Source: JADJGC01 sp964617645 (GTDB lineage Bacteria; Zixibacteria; MSB-5A5; CAIYYT01). Taken from it: a DNA stretch of 64,000 bases. The stretch lies in assembly GCA_964617645.1 (NCBI GenBank), contig CAZTYE010000006.1:171377-235376 (forward strand), given 5' to 3'. A program made the position numbers and the translations under genes. The notes beneath the pieces were generated by a model that did no database searches, was not told the DNA's origin, and saw only the letters and a program-made list of their open reading frames with translations. Below are positions 25,926 through 34,760 of the stretch, piece after piece (the first letter of the stretch is position 1; each line of letters starts with the position of its first letter).

Positions 25926-28184
25926 ATGAACAAAACTCGAAGGATGATTGGCTTGGCGCTGCTGGCACTGTTGCTGGTCAGCCAGACAAGCTGGGCGGTA
26001 AATGCCGCCCCATCACTCATCAATTATCAAGCGCGACTGACTAATGCCGGCGGTACTCCCCTGAACGGGACCCATTCGCTGACGTTTCGAATCTATGATG
26101 TGGCTTCGGGGGGAACCGCCATTTGGAGTGAGACTCACTCATCAGTGACCGTCACCGATGGATTTCTCAGCGTTCTGCTTGGCGGCGCGCCGTCACCCAA
26201 CCCAATCGACGAAACAGTCTTCGCTTCTGATACCCGCTATCTGGGAGTGACCATAAACGCCGATCCGGAAATCACCCCGCGTAGTCGTATGGTTTCGGTC
26301 GGCTACTCGCATCGTGTCCAGACCGTGGACAAAGCCAAAGGCGGTGTTATCTCCGGCATGCTGCAACTGGAAGACGATCCTTCAAAAGACGGCGACTTAG
26401 TGTCGGCGGCGATTCGTGTTAAGGGGGCCAGCTTACGCGTAGTGCGGATTGAGCCGTCGGCGGACGTCGCTCTGTCGGCGACTTCGAACGATGGCCAGGA
26501 AGTGCTCAATCTGTCCGCTGCTGAGACCGGCGGAGCCGTAACCGTCAAGGGCAGCAGCAACAATCCCGTCGCTTCTATGGCGGCGGTAGCCGAGGGCGGC
26601 TCGATCGCGGTAAACGCGGTCAACGGCGATGTGGCAGCGCAATTGACTGTCGCCACCGAGGGTGGGCAGGTCACTCTCTCCGACTTTGCCAAAGAGGGAA
26701 TGCTCTCATCGCCGCGAACGAAAATCCTACCGCGTCAGTGGATCCAATTCGGTTCGACAACCGCCGAAAGCGCCGTCGTAGTTCGCCGAATGGCATCCGG
26801 CGCCGGCGTCATCGAAGTTGCGGATTACACCACACCGACACCGGCGACAGTGTCGATTGGCAACGGCACGGCTCTGAAGATGAAGAACTCGGTCGGTCAA
26901 ACGGTAGTCGACGTCGCCGAGAATAGCGCGAGACTCTCGGGCAACTTCACCGTCTCTTGGCCAGCAGCTAAGGCTCCCGGCCAAGGCCTCGTCAACTACG
27001 GCACGGGCAACACGTTTAACTTTGGTCTCGGCGGTGGCGATCCGGCGCACGCCGAAAACGCGATTGTCCTCGGAGAGAACAACACAATCGAATCAAAGAA
27101 CGTGCTCGTCGCAGGAGACAACAATCTCATTGACGACGACAATGATCTTGGCTTGAATGGAGACAACTCCGCGATAATCGGCTTGAACAACACAGTCAAG
27201 GGCGATAACTCCTTTACCTTTGGCGAACGCAACTACATTGGCGCCAATCGATCGGCGGCGTTCGGTTTCCGCAACTACCTCGACGGCGGCGGAAACAACT
27301 TCGCCTTCGGGGACAGCAACCTGGTGCATGCAACCGGAAACTCAGCAATCCTCGCGGGAAACTTCAATGACTTAGGATTTTCAGAGAACGCGCTGATCTG
27401 CGGTGGGTTCACACAGAAGATCGACTCCAGCGGGTACAGCGTCATCTCTGGCGGATATGGTTGCCGCATCCACGGTGACGACATGCTTAACGACCGCATG
27501 AATGCAGTTGCCGGCGGCGAGAACAACTGGATCATGGCCGCGCGCGGGTCGTCCATCTCCGGGGGATCTCAAAACTGGATTGAAGGCGACTATTCAATCG
27601 CGGCGGGAGGGCGACTCAATCTCGTTAATGGCGACTACTCGCTTGCCGGCGGCCGCCGGGCGAAAATCAATGCTGCTCACGACGGTACATTCCTTTGGGC
27701 CGATCAAACGGACGCCGATTTCAATTCGACAGACACCAATCAATTCCGTGTCCGCGCGACGGGCGGCGTACAGTTCGTGAGCGGAGTTGGGCCGGAAGTC
27801 GGCGTCGAACTCTTGTCCGGCGCCGGCGCCTGGAGTACACTGTCCGATCGGAATGTGAAGCGGAACATCAGCGACGTCGATGTCGATGCCATGCTTGAGC
27901 GGCTGGCCGCCATGCCGATCGCCACCTGGAACTACGTTTCCCAGGATCCGTCAGTCCGTCACATTGGCCCGATGGCGCAAGATTTCTACGCAGCCTTCGG
28001 CATGGGCGAGAAAGAAACTCACATCAGCACCATCGACGCCGATGGCGTCGCGCTGGCCGCCATTCAGGCGCTCTACAAACGGACACAACAGTTGCAGCGG
28101 CAAGCCGGCGAGATCGAAGCGCTCAAGACGCAGCTCGAGGAAGTACGGACTTTGCTTGCCAAACTCGCTGCTGACAAGAAGTAG
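25926..28184 (+). CDS. Surface protein with YadA-like head repeats and self-cleaving peptidase S74 domain
   Basis: 752 residues from ATG 25926, with GGGAGG 5 bases upstream. A signal peptide (LALLALLLVSQTSWA) is followed by a beta domain common in exported proteins (INYQARLTNAGGTPLNGTHS). About 370-590 are short Gly/Asn repeats (IVLGENNTI, AIIGLNNTV, FTFGERNYI, AAFGFRNYL) like the beta-roll of trimeric YadA-type adhesin heads. The C-terminus is an S74 intramolecular chaperone domain: Ser640 and Lys645 in SDRNVK match the catalytic dyad, and cleavage is expected just before Ser640. It ends in a coiled coil (700-745). In phage tailspikes this domain guides trimer folding and then cuts itself off. 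A trimeric surface fibre is therefore inferred. A small dockerin protein follows after 10 bases. Confidence 0.85.
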   Translation: MNKTRRMIGLALLALLLVSQTSWAVNAAPSLINYQARLTNAGGTPLNGTHSLTFRIYDVASGGTAIWSETHSSVTVTDGFLSVLLGGAPSPNPIDETVFASDTRYLGVTINADPEITPRSRMVSVGYSHRVQTVDKAKGGVISGMLQLEDDPSKDGDLVSAAIRVKGASLRVVRIEPSADVALSATSNDGQEVLNLSAAETGGAVTVKGSSNNPVASMAAVAEGGSIAVNAVNGDVAAQLTVATEGGQVTLSDFAKEGMLSSPRTKILPRQWIQFGSTTAESAVVVRRMASGAGVIEVADYTTPTPATVSIGNGTALKMKNSVGQTVVDVAENSARLSGNFTVSWPAAKAPGQGLVNYGTGNTFNFGLGGGDPAHAENAIVLGENNTIESKNVLVAGDNNLIDDDNDLGLNGDNSAIIGLNNTVKGDNSFTFGERNYIGANRSAAFGFRNYLDGGGNNFAFGDSNLVHATGNSAILAGNFNDLGFSENALICGGFTQKIDSSGYSVISGGYGCRIHGDDMLNDRMNAVAGGENNWIMAARGSSISGGSQNWIEGDYSIAAGGRLNLVNGDYSLAGGRRAKINAAHDGTFLWADQTDADFNSTDTNQFRVRATGGVQFVSGVGPEVGVELLSGAGAWSTLSDRNVKRNISDVDVDAMLERLAAMPIATWNYVSQDPSVRHIGPMAQDFYAAFGMGEKETHISTIDADGVALAAIQALYKRTQQLQRQAGEIEALKTQLEEVRTLLAKLAADKK

Positions 28185-28194
28185 AGGTGTCGCG

Positions 28195-28683
28195 ATGAAA
28201 CGCCTACTTAGATTCACAATGATGAATGTGTTGCTCCTTGGAGCAATCGTTGCCGCGATCGGGGGCGACGCAAAGTCACCCCCGACAGTTGAGGAACCTC
28301 AGTCGCCGCTCGCCGGCGAACAAGTCAAGCGTCAGGTAGTTGCCATGGGCGGCGTGCGGGGGACATCGACGAACTTCTTGCTGACTTCTGCTCTGGGACA
28401 AGCCGCCGCAGGACAGGGGACGTCCACGAATTACAAAGCCACTGCCGGCTACTGGCCGGGCCAGGATGCGGCGGCCACCTGCAAATGCGGCGACGCCGAT
28501 GGCAATGGCGCGTTCTCGATCGCCGATGCCGTGTATCTTATCAACTACATCTTCGCCGGCGGCTCTCCGCCAAATCCAATCTGCCGCGGCGACGCCGACG
28601 GCAACGGCGCTGTCTCAATTGCCGACGCGGTTTATCTGATCAACTACATCTTTGCCAGCGGTCCGGCGCCGCATTGCCCGTGA
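28195..28683 (+). CDS. Small exported dockerin-repeat protein
   Basis: 162 residues from ATG 28195 (GAGGTG just upstream), in an operon with the S74 protein. An N-terminal hydrophobic stretch (MNVLLLGAIVAAIGG) is a probable signal. Then comes a segment typical of FCB secreted proteins (GTSTNFLLTSALGQAA, NYKATAGYWPG), and the C-terminal half is a complete duplicated dockerin: GDADGNGAFSIADAVYLINY and GDADGNGAVSIADAVYLINY. Both calcium loops keep the Asp/Asn ligands. A partner cohesin is not evident in the same operon. It could tether to the adjacent fibre protein, which is speculative. Confidence 0.8.
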   Translation: MKRLLRFTMMNVLLLGAIVAAIGGDAKSPPTVEEPQSPLAGEQVKRQVVAMGGVRGTSTNFLLTSALGQAAAGQGTSTNYKATAGYWPGQDAAATCKCGDADGNGAFSIADAVYLINYIFAGGSPPNPICRGDADGNGAVSIADAVYLINYIFASGPAPHCP

Positions 28684-28729
28684 AGACCGCCAAATACTGA
28701 TGCCGCACCAGAGCGGTGATGCGCTTCTC

Positions 28730-28764
28730 AAGTCCGCCGATCGAAAGGTCGGCGGACTTTTGTT
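28730..28764 (+). terminator. Rho-independent terminator
   Basis: A perfect 11-bp stem (28730-28740 with 28749-28759), an 8-base loop and a following TTTTGTT, 46 bases after the dockerin gene stop. Confidence 0.85.
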
Positions 28765-28796
28765 CGCAATTCCAGTCGTGATGAATATATTGCGCC

Positions 28797-29186
28797 GTGA
28801 ACGCCATCATCATCCTCTACGTCCGTGACCAAAATCGCAGTCGCGAATTTTATCGCCGCGTTCTCGCCAGCGAACCAAGCCTCGATGTGCCCGGCATGAC
28901 TGAATTCCCCATCAACTCCGAAACGTCTCTCGGGCTGATGCCGGAATCCGGTATCAGGAAGTTGCTTGGAGAAACTCTGCCCGATCCGTCGCGCGCGAAT
29001 GGAATCCCGCGCGCCGAGCTGTATCTTCGCGTCGACAACGCCGCCGAGTTTCAGCGTCGGGCGCTGGCCGCCGGCGCCGGAGAATTGAGCGCGTTGTCCT
29101 TTCGTTCGTGGGGTGAGTCGGTCGCTTACTGCCTCGATCCCGATGGACACGTGATCGCCATCGCTGATTCGAAACCGAGCGTCTGA
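28797..29186 (+). CDS. VOC (glyoxalase/bleomycin-resistance) family protein
   Basis: 129 residues starting at GTG 28797. The whole length fits one vicinal-oxygen-chelate module: strand AIIILYVRDQNRSREFYRRVL, then the second half with ELYLRVDNAAEFQRRALAAGA and the closing CLDPDGHVIAIAD, whose Asp-Pro-Asp-Gly-His turn is typical. The metal ligands are not complete enough to predict a reaction. It stands alone between a terminator and the LemA operon. Confidence 0.75.
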   Translation: MNAIIILYVRDQNRSREFYRRVLASEPSLDVPGMTEFPINSETSLGLMPESGIRKLLGETLPDPSRANGIPRAELYLRVDNAAEFQRRALAAGAGELSALSFRSWGESVAYCLDPDGHVIAIADSKPSV

Positions 29187-29340
29187 CTTTCCGAACTGGC
29201 GATTCGTGGAGCACTGCTCGTTAGTCTCATCCGCACCACTTCGGCCGCGACTGACGCCCCCCAACTTTCGAATCCACTTGCTATTCGCCGTCACCTGTCA
29301 TTGATTCCCCGCGAATGACATTTCCGGGAAGGAGACAATC

Positions 29341-29955
29341 ATGAAAGTATTCGGGATCATCCTCGTAATCTTGTTGATCCTTGTGATTGCCATCGGCGGT
29401 TGGGTTTGGAGTAACCGCGGCACTTTGATCGAAAAATCGCAGGTCGTCGACGAGAAATGGTCGCAGGTGCAAAACGTCTATCAACGACGTTTCGATCTCG
29501 TGCCCAATCTGGTCGCGTCGGTCGACAATTTCATGGCGCGCCAGCAGAAAACGCTGACCGACGTAATCGCCATGCGCCAGCGCGTGATCGATCTCAAGGG
29601 CGAGGCCGACCAAGCGCTCGGCCAGAACAATCCGGCGCTGCTGGATTCGATATCGAATCAACTCTCGCGCCAACTCAACTCCTTTATCAACGTCGTCGTC
29701 GAACAGTATCCCGACATCAAAGGCGATCAGCTCTACTCCGATTTGCTCGTGCAGCTCGAAGGCACCGAAAATCGCATCGCGCAAGAACGCCGCACGTTCA
29801 ACGAGGTCGTCCGCGACTACAACGTTTTTCGTCAGCGCGGGATCGGGGCCATTATCGCCGGATCAATCTTCGGCTTTCCCTACGAGAAGGCTTATTTCGC
29901 GGCCTCGACTGAAGCGCAGGAAGCGCCCAAGGTCAAAGACATGTTTACACAGTAA
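29341..29955 (+). CDS. lemA: LemA family protein
   Basis: 204 residues, preceded by GGAAGGAG. One N-terminal membrane helix (3-20, VFGIILVILLILVIAIGGWV) is followed by the LemA helical domain, with the conserved VDEKWSQVQNVYQRRFDLVP and the end motif FGFPYEKAYF. Family members sit on the outer face of the cytoplasmic membrane and are often encoded, as here, directly upstream of TPM-domain proteins; their molecular role is not settled. It is the first gene of a three-gene operon (6-base gap to the next). Confidence 0.92.
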   Translation: MKVFGIILVILLILVIAIGGWVWSNRGTLIEKSQVVDEKWSQVQNVYQRRFDLVPNLVASVDNFMARQQKTLTDVIAMRQRVIDLKGEADQALGQNNPALLDSISNQLSRQLNSFINVVVEQYPDIKGDQLYSDLLVQLEGTENRIAQERRTFNEVVRDYNVFRQRGIGAIIAGSIFGFPYEKAYFAASTEAQEAPKVKDMFTQ

Positions 29956-29961
29956 CCGACG

Positions 29962-30726
29962 ATGATCCGCGCCGTCAGACTCGTTCTCGCCTTCGTTTTC
30001 TGCGTCTCCTACGCAGCGTGGGCGCTCCAGGCCCCCGACTACACCGGGCCATTGACCGATAGGGCGCGACTGCTTTCGGATGCCGATCGCTTGCCGATCG
30101 AGAAAGCAATCGCTGATTATCGCGCTGCCACTGGTCACGAAATCGCCGTCTTGATCATTCCGTCGCTTGACGGCGAGTCCCTCGAAGACTTCACTCGCGA
30201 CGTCTTCAAGAAATGGGGCGTCGGTCGCGAACAGGAAGACGACGGCGTTCTCTTTCTCATGGCTGTGGAGGAGAAGAAAGTACGCCTCGAAGTCGGCTAC
30301 GGACTGGAAGCAGCTCTGACCGACGTCGAAGCGGGAAGACTGGTCAGTCGCGACTCGGAGATGGCGGCAGCTTTTCGTCAGGGTAACTGGGGGCACGGCA
30401 TTCAAGCCGTTGTTGAAGGCATCATTCAGGCAATTGGTGGCGAGTATGATCTCCCACCGACCAAGGAGCCTGCCGAAGAAATACCGTTCGAGCTGATCAT
30501 GTTCGCGCTACTGATCGGCTTCAGCGTGGTGGCTGCCATCGGCAATGCCGTTCGCAACTTTCGAAAAAAGAAAAAAGGGCAGAGCTGGACAGACTTTTTC
30601 AGTTCCGGCGGCTCCGGCGGCTTCGGTGGTTTCGGCGGTTTCGGTGGCGGCTTCTCCGGAGGTGGTGGTGGGTTCAGCTTCGGCGGCGGTTCATCAGGAG
30701 GCGGCGGCGCCTCAGGAGGATGGTGA
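29962..30726 (+). CDS. TPM domain protein with Gly-rich tail (YgcG-like)
   Basis: 254 residues: a signal peptide (1-24), a TPM domain (about 30-160, TDRARLLSDADRLPIEKAI, GVLFLMAVEEKKVRLEVGYGLEAALTD), a membrane helix (about 172-192) and a C-terminal tail made almost only of Gly, Ser and Phe. This is the usual layout of the YgcG family. It is the partner of LemA and overlaps the region of the next TPM gene. The function is probably in envelope maintenance, by association only. Confidence 0.9.
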   Translation: MIRAVRLVLAFVFCVSYAAWALQAPDYTGPLTDRARLLSDADRLPIEKAIADYRAATGHEIAVLIIPSLDGESLEDFTRDVFKKWGVGREQEDDGVLFLMAVEEKKVRLEVGYGLEAALTDVEAGRLVSRDSEMAAAFRQGNWGHGIQAVVEGIIQAIGGEYDLPPTKEPAEEIPFELIMFALLIGFSVVAAIGNAVRNFRKKKKGQSWTDFFSSGGSGGFGGFGGFGGGFSGGGGGFSFGGGSSGGGGASGGW

Positions 30727-30728
30727 TA

Positions 30729-31358
30729 ATGACAGGTGTAATCGCGAGGTATTTTTCGGACACCGATCTTAAAGCCATCGGTGCAGCCATCCAGGCGGCA
30801 GAGTCACGCACTTCCGGTGAGATCGTTGTCCGCTTGGCAAAGCAATCCTACTCTTGGATTTCCGAACGGATCATTGTCGCCGCCGGCCTGTCGATAGTTA
30901 GCGTTGTCGTCTCCCTCATCATCACGCGGACCAACGACTGGGGCGTATACTATGACTTTTCACAAGCGTTTCTTTGGGGACTTATCGCCTTCTTGATCGG
31001 TTTTTTCGTACTCGCGCCATTGTTTAATACTCGGCGTCGTCGCGCCCGGGCGACTTGGAAACACGCGCTGCAAGTATTTCATTCGTTGCCGGCCACCAAA
31101 GGCTCGACCGGGGTCTTGATCTTTGTTTCACTGGCAGAACGCGAGGCCGCAATCGTGGCCGACAAGGGAATCGCGCTGAAAGTGCCGCCTGACTATTGGA
31201 ACGGCCCGCACGAACGCTTATCGGCTGAGATTCGCAAGAACCGCCACTCGGAGGGCATCATCGCGGTGATAAACGAAATCGGCGCGACATTAGCCGCCCA
31301 CTTTCCGGCGACCGGCGAAAACCCGAATGAGATACCCGATTCACCGATGACAACTTAG
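30729..31358 (+). CDS. Second TPM domain membrane protein
   Basis: 209 residues from ATG 30729, favoured over ATG 30720 because AGGAGG (30714-30719) lies 9 bases upstream. An N-terminal TPM-like strand-helix (DLKAIGAAIQAAESRTSGEIVV) is interrupted by two membrane helices (about 45-65 and 80-100). The TPM fold then resumes (TGVLIFVSLAEREAAIVADKGI, SEGIIAVINEIGATLAAHFP). It is the third gene of the lemA operon, starting 2 bases past the previous stop. Confidence 0.82.
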   Translation: MTGVIARYFSDTDLKAIGAAIQAAESRTSGEIVVRLAKQSYSWISERIIVAAGLSIVSVVVSLIITRTNDWGVYYDFSQAFLWGLIAFLIGFFVLAPLFNTRRRRARATWKHALQVFHSLPATKGSTGVLIFVSLAEREAAIVADKGIALKVPPDYWNGPHERLSAEIRKNRHSEGIIAVINEIGATLAAHFPATGENPNEIPDSPMTT

Positions 31359-31469
31359 TCATTATGCCGCTTGGAGAAAGCGATCTCCTATCTGGAGAAA
31401 CGATCAAAGCGACCTTGCGAAGAAGTATACGATTTGTTTGATTTATCCTCACAGGAGGAATCTGCTGAA

Positions 31470-32642
31470 GTGTCGTCGGGTCAGATCAAAGCCCTTCATT
31501 ACATCACGCATGTGGAAAACCTGCCCTCAATCCTAACGGATGGAATCTTGTCCCACTCGGAAGTCGAAAAGCGGGGCGTTCAGGTTAAGCGTATTTACGA
31601 CGCGGAGATCGTCAGTCATCGCAAGGAGAAGCGGGTTCCCGATGGAAGGTCGCTTTGGGACTTCGCCAATCTGTACTTCAATGCCAGAAACCCGATGCTT
31701 TACCGTGTCAAAGCGGAGCATGATCCGAAGCAGATCGCCGTCCTTCAAGTCAACCCAGGCATTCTCAATCGCGACGACATCTTCATCACGAACGGCAATG
31801 CTGCAAACACCGTTACCGAGATACTCCCAGCTGCGGAAGGGAAGAGGCGCATTCGAGAAATCCGCGCGCAGTTCGAAATTGAGTACTGGAATACGGAATC
31901 TGGCTCGAAACGAAAGATAATGGCGGAGTGTCTGGTGCCGACTCTCGTACCCGCAGAGTATATTTCAGCCATTTACGTAATCGATCATGAAACCGCCACA
32001 ACTGTCAAGAGATCACTGAGAAACTTTCAAGTGGAAGTCATTCCGGAACCCCGTCTGTTCTTCGAGCCAGATGTCAAGGCACAGTTGACGAGCCATCTGA
32101 AGCTCGTGGTGGGTGACATGTTCTTCTCTCGCCTTCACACAATGACTGTTTCTGTAAACACGGTTGGTGTTATGGGCAAGGGTCTCGCGTCACGAGCTAA
32201 GTACCAGTTTCCGGATGTCTATGTTTACTACCAAGACGCCTGTCGTAACCGCAGTCTCAAGATGGGCGTTCCTGTGCTCTACAAACGCGAAAGATCATTC
32301 GATCACGAACTGGCTGACGAACCAAGCTCACTCACCAGTCCTAACGGCGAGTCGTGGTTTCTTCTGTTCGCGACGAAGAAACACTGGCGCGACCGTGGCG
32401 ACTTGGAGGCTATATCGAAGGGTCTTGAATGGATCGAACGTAACTACCGCAGTGAGGGTATTAGGTCGCTGGCACTTCCGGCGCTTGGCTGTGGTTTGGG
32501 ATGGCTCTCGTGGGCAGATGTTGGCCCGCTGATCTGTTCCAAGATGAGCAATCTTGACATTGACGTGTGGGTTTACCTACCCGCAGAGAAGGAGATTCCC
32601 AAGGATCAATTGACAGAGAGATTTCTCTTGAAAACCGATTAA
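31470..32642 (+). CDS. Single-chain DarT-like DNA ADP-ribosyltransferase fused to DarG-like macrodomain
   Basis: 390 residues from GTG 31470, where AGGAGG (31453-31458) is 11 bases upstream; the frame opens at TTG 31371 but the extra residues match nothing. Residues 8-185 are a DarT (DUF4433) domain: HYITHVENLPSIL with His10 and His14 for NAD, Arg51 region RKEKRVPDG, FANLYFNARNPMLY, and the catalytic Glu153 in AECLVP. Residues about 203-370 are a macrodomain: VSVNTVGVMGKGLASRAK and LALPALGCGLGWLSW are the DarG-type ADP-ribose loops. DarT attaches ADP-ribose to bases in single-stranded DNA, and the DarG macrodomain removes it. DarT and DarG are usually encoded as two genes; here they form one chain, without the C-terminal DarG domain. 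Toxin-antitoxin or phage defence is inferred. Confidence 0.87.
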   Translation: MSSGQIKALHYITHVENLPSILTDGILSHSEVEKRGVQVKRIYDAEIVSHRKEKRVPDGRSLWDFANLYFNARNPMLYRVKAEHDPKQIAVLQVNPGILNRDDIFITNGNAANTVTEILPAAEGKRRIREIRAQFEIEYWNTESGSKRKIMAECLVPTLVPAEYISAIYVIDHETATTVKRSLRNFQVEVIPEPRLFFEPDVKAQLTSHLKLVVGDMFFSRLHTMTVSVNTVGVMGKGLASRAKYQFPDVYVYYQDACRNRSLKMGVPVLYKRERSFDHELADEPSSLTSPNGESWFLLFATKKHWRDRGDLEAISKGLEWIERNYRSEGIRSLALPALGCGLGWLSWADVGPLICSKMSNLDIDVWVYLPAEKEIPKDQLTERFLLKTD

Positions 32643-32742
32643 GTTTCTGCGACCAGCTTTCCCCTTCCCACTGGAAATCCCGCCGCAATCGCGTATACTC
32701 CGCTCTGTTGAATTTACTCGCCGACTCGGCAGGAGATACACG

Positions 32743-34044
32743 ATGGAAGATTCCAAACTGACCAACGCCGTTGAGCAGTTCTACCTCAAACATGGCTTCG
32801 CGACCCGCGCTCTGCACGCCGGTGAGCACATTGCGGGCAAGCACTCAAACGCGCACACGTTGCCGATCTATCAGACTTCGACATTCGTTTTTGATTCCGC
32901 CGAACAGGGCAAGAAACTCTTCGCCGCCGAAGACAACGGCTTCATCTATACACGCCTCGGCAACCCGACTGTCATCACCGCCGAGGCCAAACTCAACGCG
33001 CTCGAAGGCTGCGGCGCAAAACTGGCCGACCCGGAGCATGTCCGCATCACGTCGTTCCTGTTTTCATCCGGAATGTCGGCGATTTCCGGTATCATGCTCG
33101 CCCTGCTTTCGAGCGGCGATACTCTAATTCGCGGCGATGTCGTCTATGGCTGTTCTGACAGTCTTTTCGAGCACGTGCTGCCGAAGTACGGTGTCAAGAC
33201 CGATATTGTCGATACTTCCGATCTCAATGCGGTCTCAGCCGCCATGAAAGCCAATCCCAAGGCCAAAGGCATCTTCTTCGAGACGCCGACGAATCCGACA
33301 ATGAAGATCACCGACATTCGCGAAGTCGCCCGCATTGCCAAAGCAATCAACCCGGAATGTCTGATCATCGTCGACAACACCTATGCGACTCCGTATCTGC
33401 AGCGTCCGCTGGAGCTGGGCGCCGATATCGTCATGCACTCGGCAACCAAGTACATCTCCGGGCACGGCCACGTCATCTCCGGCGCCGTCATCACCAATAA
33501 TGAGGGATTCAAAGACAAGCTCTACGGGATCATGAAAGACGTCGGCGGCTGTCCTTCGCCTTTTGATAGCTGGCTAATTTATCTCGGCATCAAAACCCTC
33601 GCGGTGCGCATGGAGCGCCACTGCGCTTCCGCGCAGCGGATTGCCGAGCATCTCCAGAAACACCCGATGATCAGGCAGGTATTCTATCCCGGCCTGCCCA
33701 GCCATCCGCAGCACGAGTTGGCCAAAAAGCAGATGAAGGCCTTCGGTGGTGTGCTCGCGTTCGAAATGAAAGACGGCTACGAAGTCGCCCGCCGATTGAT
33801 GGACAATATCAAACTCTTCACGCTGGCCGTGTCCTTAGGCGCGGTCGATTCTCTCATCCAGCACCCGGCATCGATGACGCACTCCGGCATCGCGCCCGAA
33901 ATCCGGCAGAAGATCGGTATTAGTGACGGATTAGTGCGAATCTCAGTTGGTTTGGAAGACGCCGAAGATTTGATTCAAGCGCTTGATGACGGCTTGGCGA
34001 AAGCCGCACAACTGCCGCGCCGCGACGGCATCGCCGCGGTTTAG
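32743..34044 (+). CDS. Cys/Met metabolism PLP-dependent enzyme (methionine gamma-lyase/cystathionine gamma-synthase type)
   Basis: 433 residues; AGGAG lies 7 bases upstream of ATG. The full trans-sulfuration fold is present: YTRLGNPT, the PLP phosphate loop SSGMSAI, the PLP Asp in IIVDNTYATPY, the Schiff-base lysine in SATKYISGHG, and the C-terminal SLGAVDSLIQHPASMTHSG. Methionine gamma-lyase, cystathionine gamma-synthase/lyase and O-acetylhomoserine sulfhydrylase share these motifs, so the exact reaction cannot be settled. It is a single gene, convergent with the DoxX/rhodanese pair. Confidence 0.9.
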   Translation: MEDSKLTNAVEQFYLKHGFATRALHAGEHIAGKHSNAHTLPIYQTSTFVFDSAEQGKKLFAAEDNGFIYTRLGNPTVITAEAKLNALEGCGAKLADPEHVRITSFLFSSGMSAISGIMLALLSSGDTLIRGDVVYGCSDSLFEHVLPKYGVKTDIVDTSDLNAVSAAMKANPKAKGIFFETPTNPTMKITDIREVARIAKAINPECLIIVDNTYATPYLQRPLELGADIVMHSATKYISGHGHVISGAVITNNEGFKDKLYGIMKDVGGCPSPFDSWLIYLGIKTLAVRMERHCASAQRIAEHLQKHPMIRQVFYPGLPSHPQHELAKKQMKAFGGVLAFEMKDGYEVARRLMDNIKLFTLAVSLGAVDSLIQHPASMTHSGIAPEIRQKIGISDGLVRISVGLEDAEDLIQALDDGLAKAAQLPRRDGIAAV

Positions 34045-34130
34045 ATCGTCTCGACGCCGCTTCGGCATTTTCTGCTTTAACATTCTCAGCCGAATCGGCT
34101 GGTCCGGCGGGCTGGCTAACGCAGTCGCTG

Positions 34131-34760
34131 TTAGGTTGTTTGCGTTTGCGCCGGACGACGATCCAGCGCCAGCCAACTGCGTCTGGTCCAAAGGATCAAT
34201 CCACACGCCACCAACATGATCGCGTCGCGGATTATCAAATCCAGCACCGGCGCTTTTGCTTTCGAAGTTGTCGAAAAACACCCGCATTCGATATTGACAC
34301 CGCGCGCTATCGCTATCGAAAGCGCGACGATAAACATCGCCAGCATGCCGGCGATGATCACCACCGCCGCTTTCTCCCAGAGCCCCAATATCACCATCAC
34401 GCCGGTAAGTAATTCGACCCACGGCAACAGCAAAGCGAACACGTTGATATACTCGCCCGGAAGCAGATGGTAGTTATAGATGATGCGCGCGAACTGATCG
34501 GGATGAATGATCTTGTCGACCGCCGCCCAGACAAATGTCAATCCCAATGCTAAACGGATAACGAAATACGCTTTGTCGAGCGCCCGGCCACTGAGTAACC
34601 ACAAACCGACCCCGGCCACGAGTATCCACGCCCACAGCGGAAAAAACGTCGGCAGCAACTCCGGCTTGACCACTTCAATAATGCCAAGCAAAGTCAACGC
34701 CGCGCCCAAAAGCAGCCGCAGCGGTGCTTCGATCGGACTACTCGCCGGACTGTGGTCCAT
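34131..34760 (-). CDS. DoxX/MauE-like redox-associated membrane protein
   Basis: 209 residues from ATG 34760 (the frame opens at TTG 34772). About six membrane helices are seen. DoxX/MauE features include WAAVDKIIHPDQFARIIYNYHLLP, the helix pair around PWVELLTGVMVILGL, and the conserved INxECGCF-type motif (residues NIECGCFSTT). MauE-like proteins work with thiol-disulfide systems or in respiratory assembly. It overlaps the upstream rhodanese gene by 23 bases, a pairing that suggests sulfur or thiol chemistry at the membrane. Confidence 0.82.
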   Translation of the reverse strand: MDHSPASSPIEAPLRLLLGAALTLLGIIEVVKPELLPTFFPLWAWILVAGVGLWLLSGRALDKAYFVIRLALGLTFVWAAVDKIIHPDQFARIIYNYHLLPGEYINVFALLLPWVELLTGVMVILGLWEKAAVVIIAGMLAMFIVALSIAIARGVNIECGCFSTTSKAKAPVLDLIIRDAIMLVACGLILWTRRSWLALDRRPAQTQTT

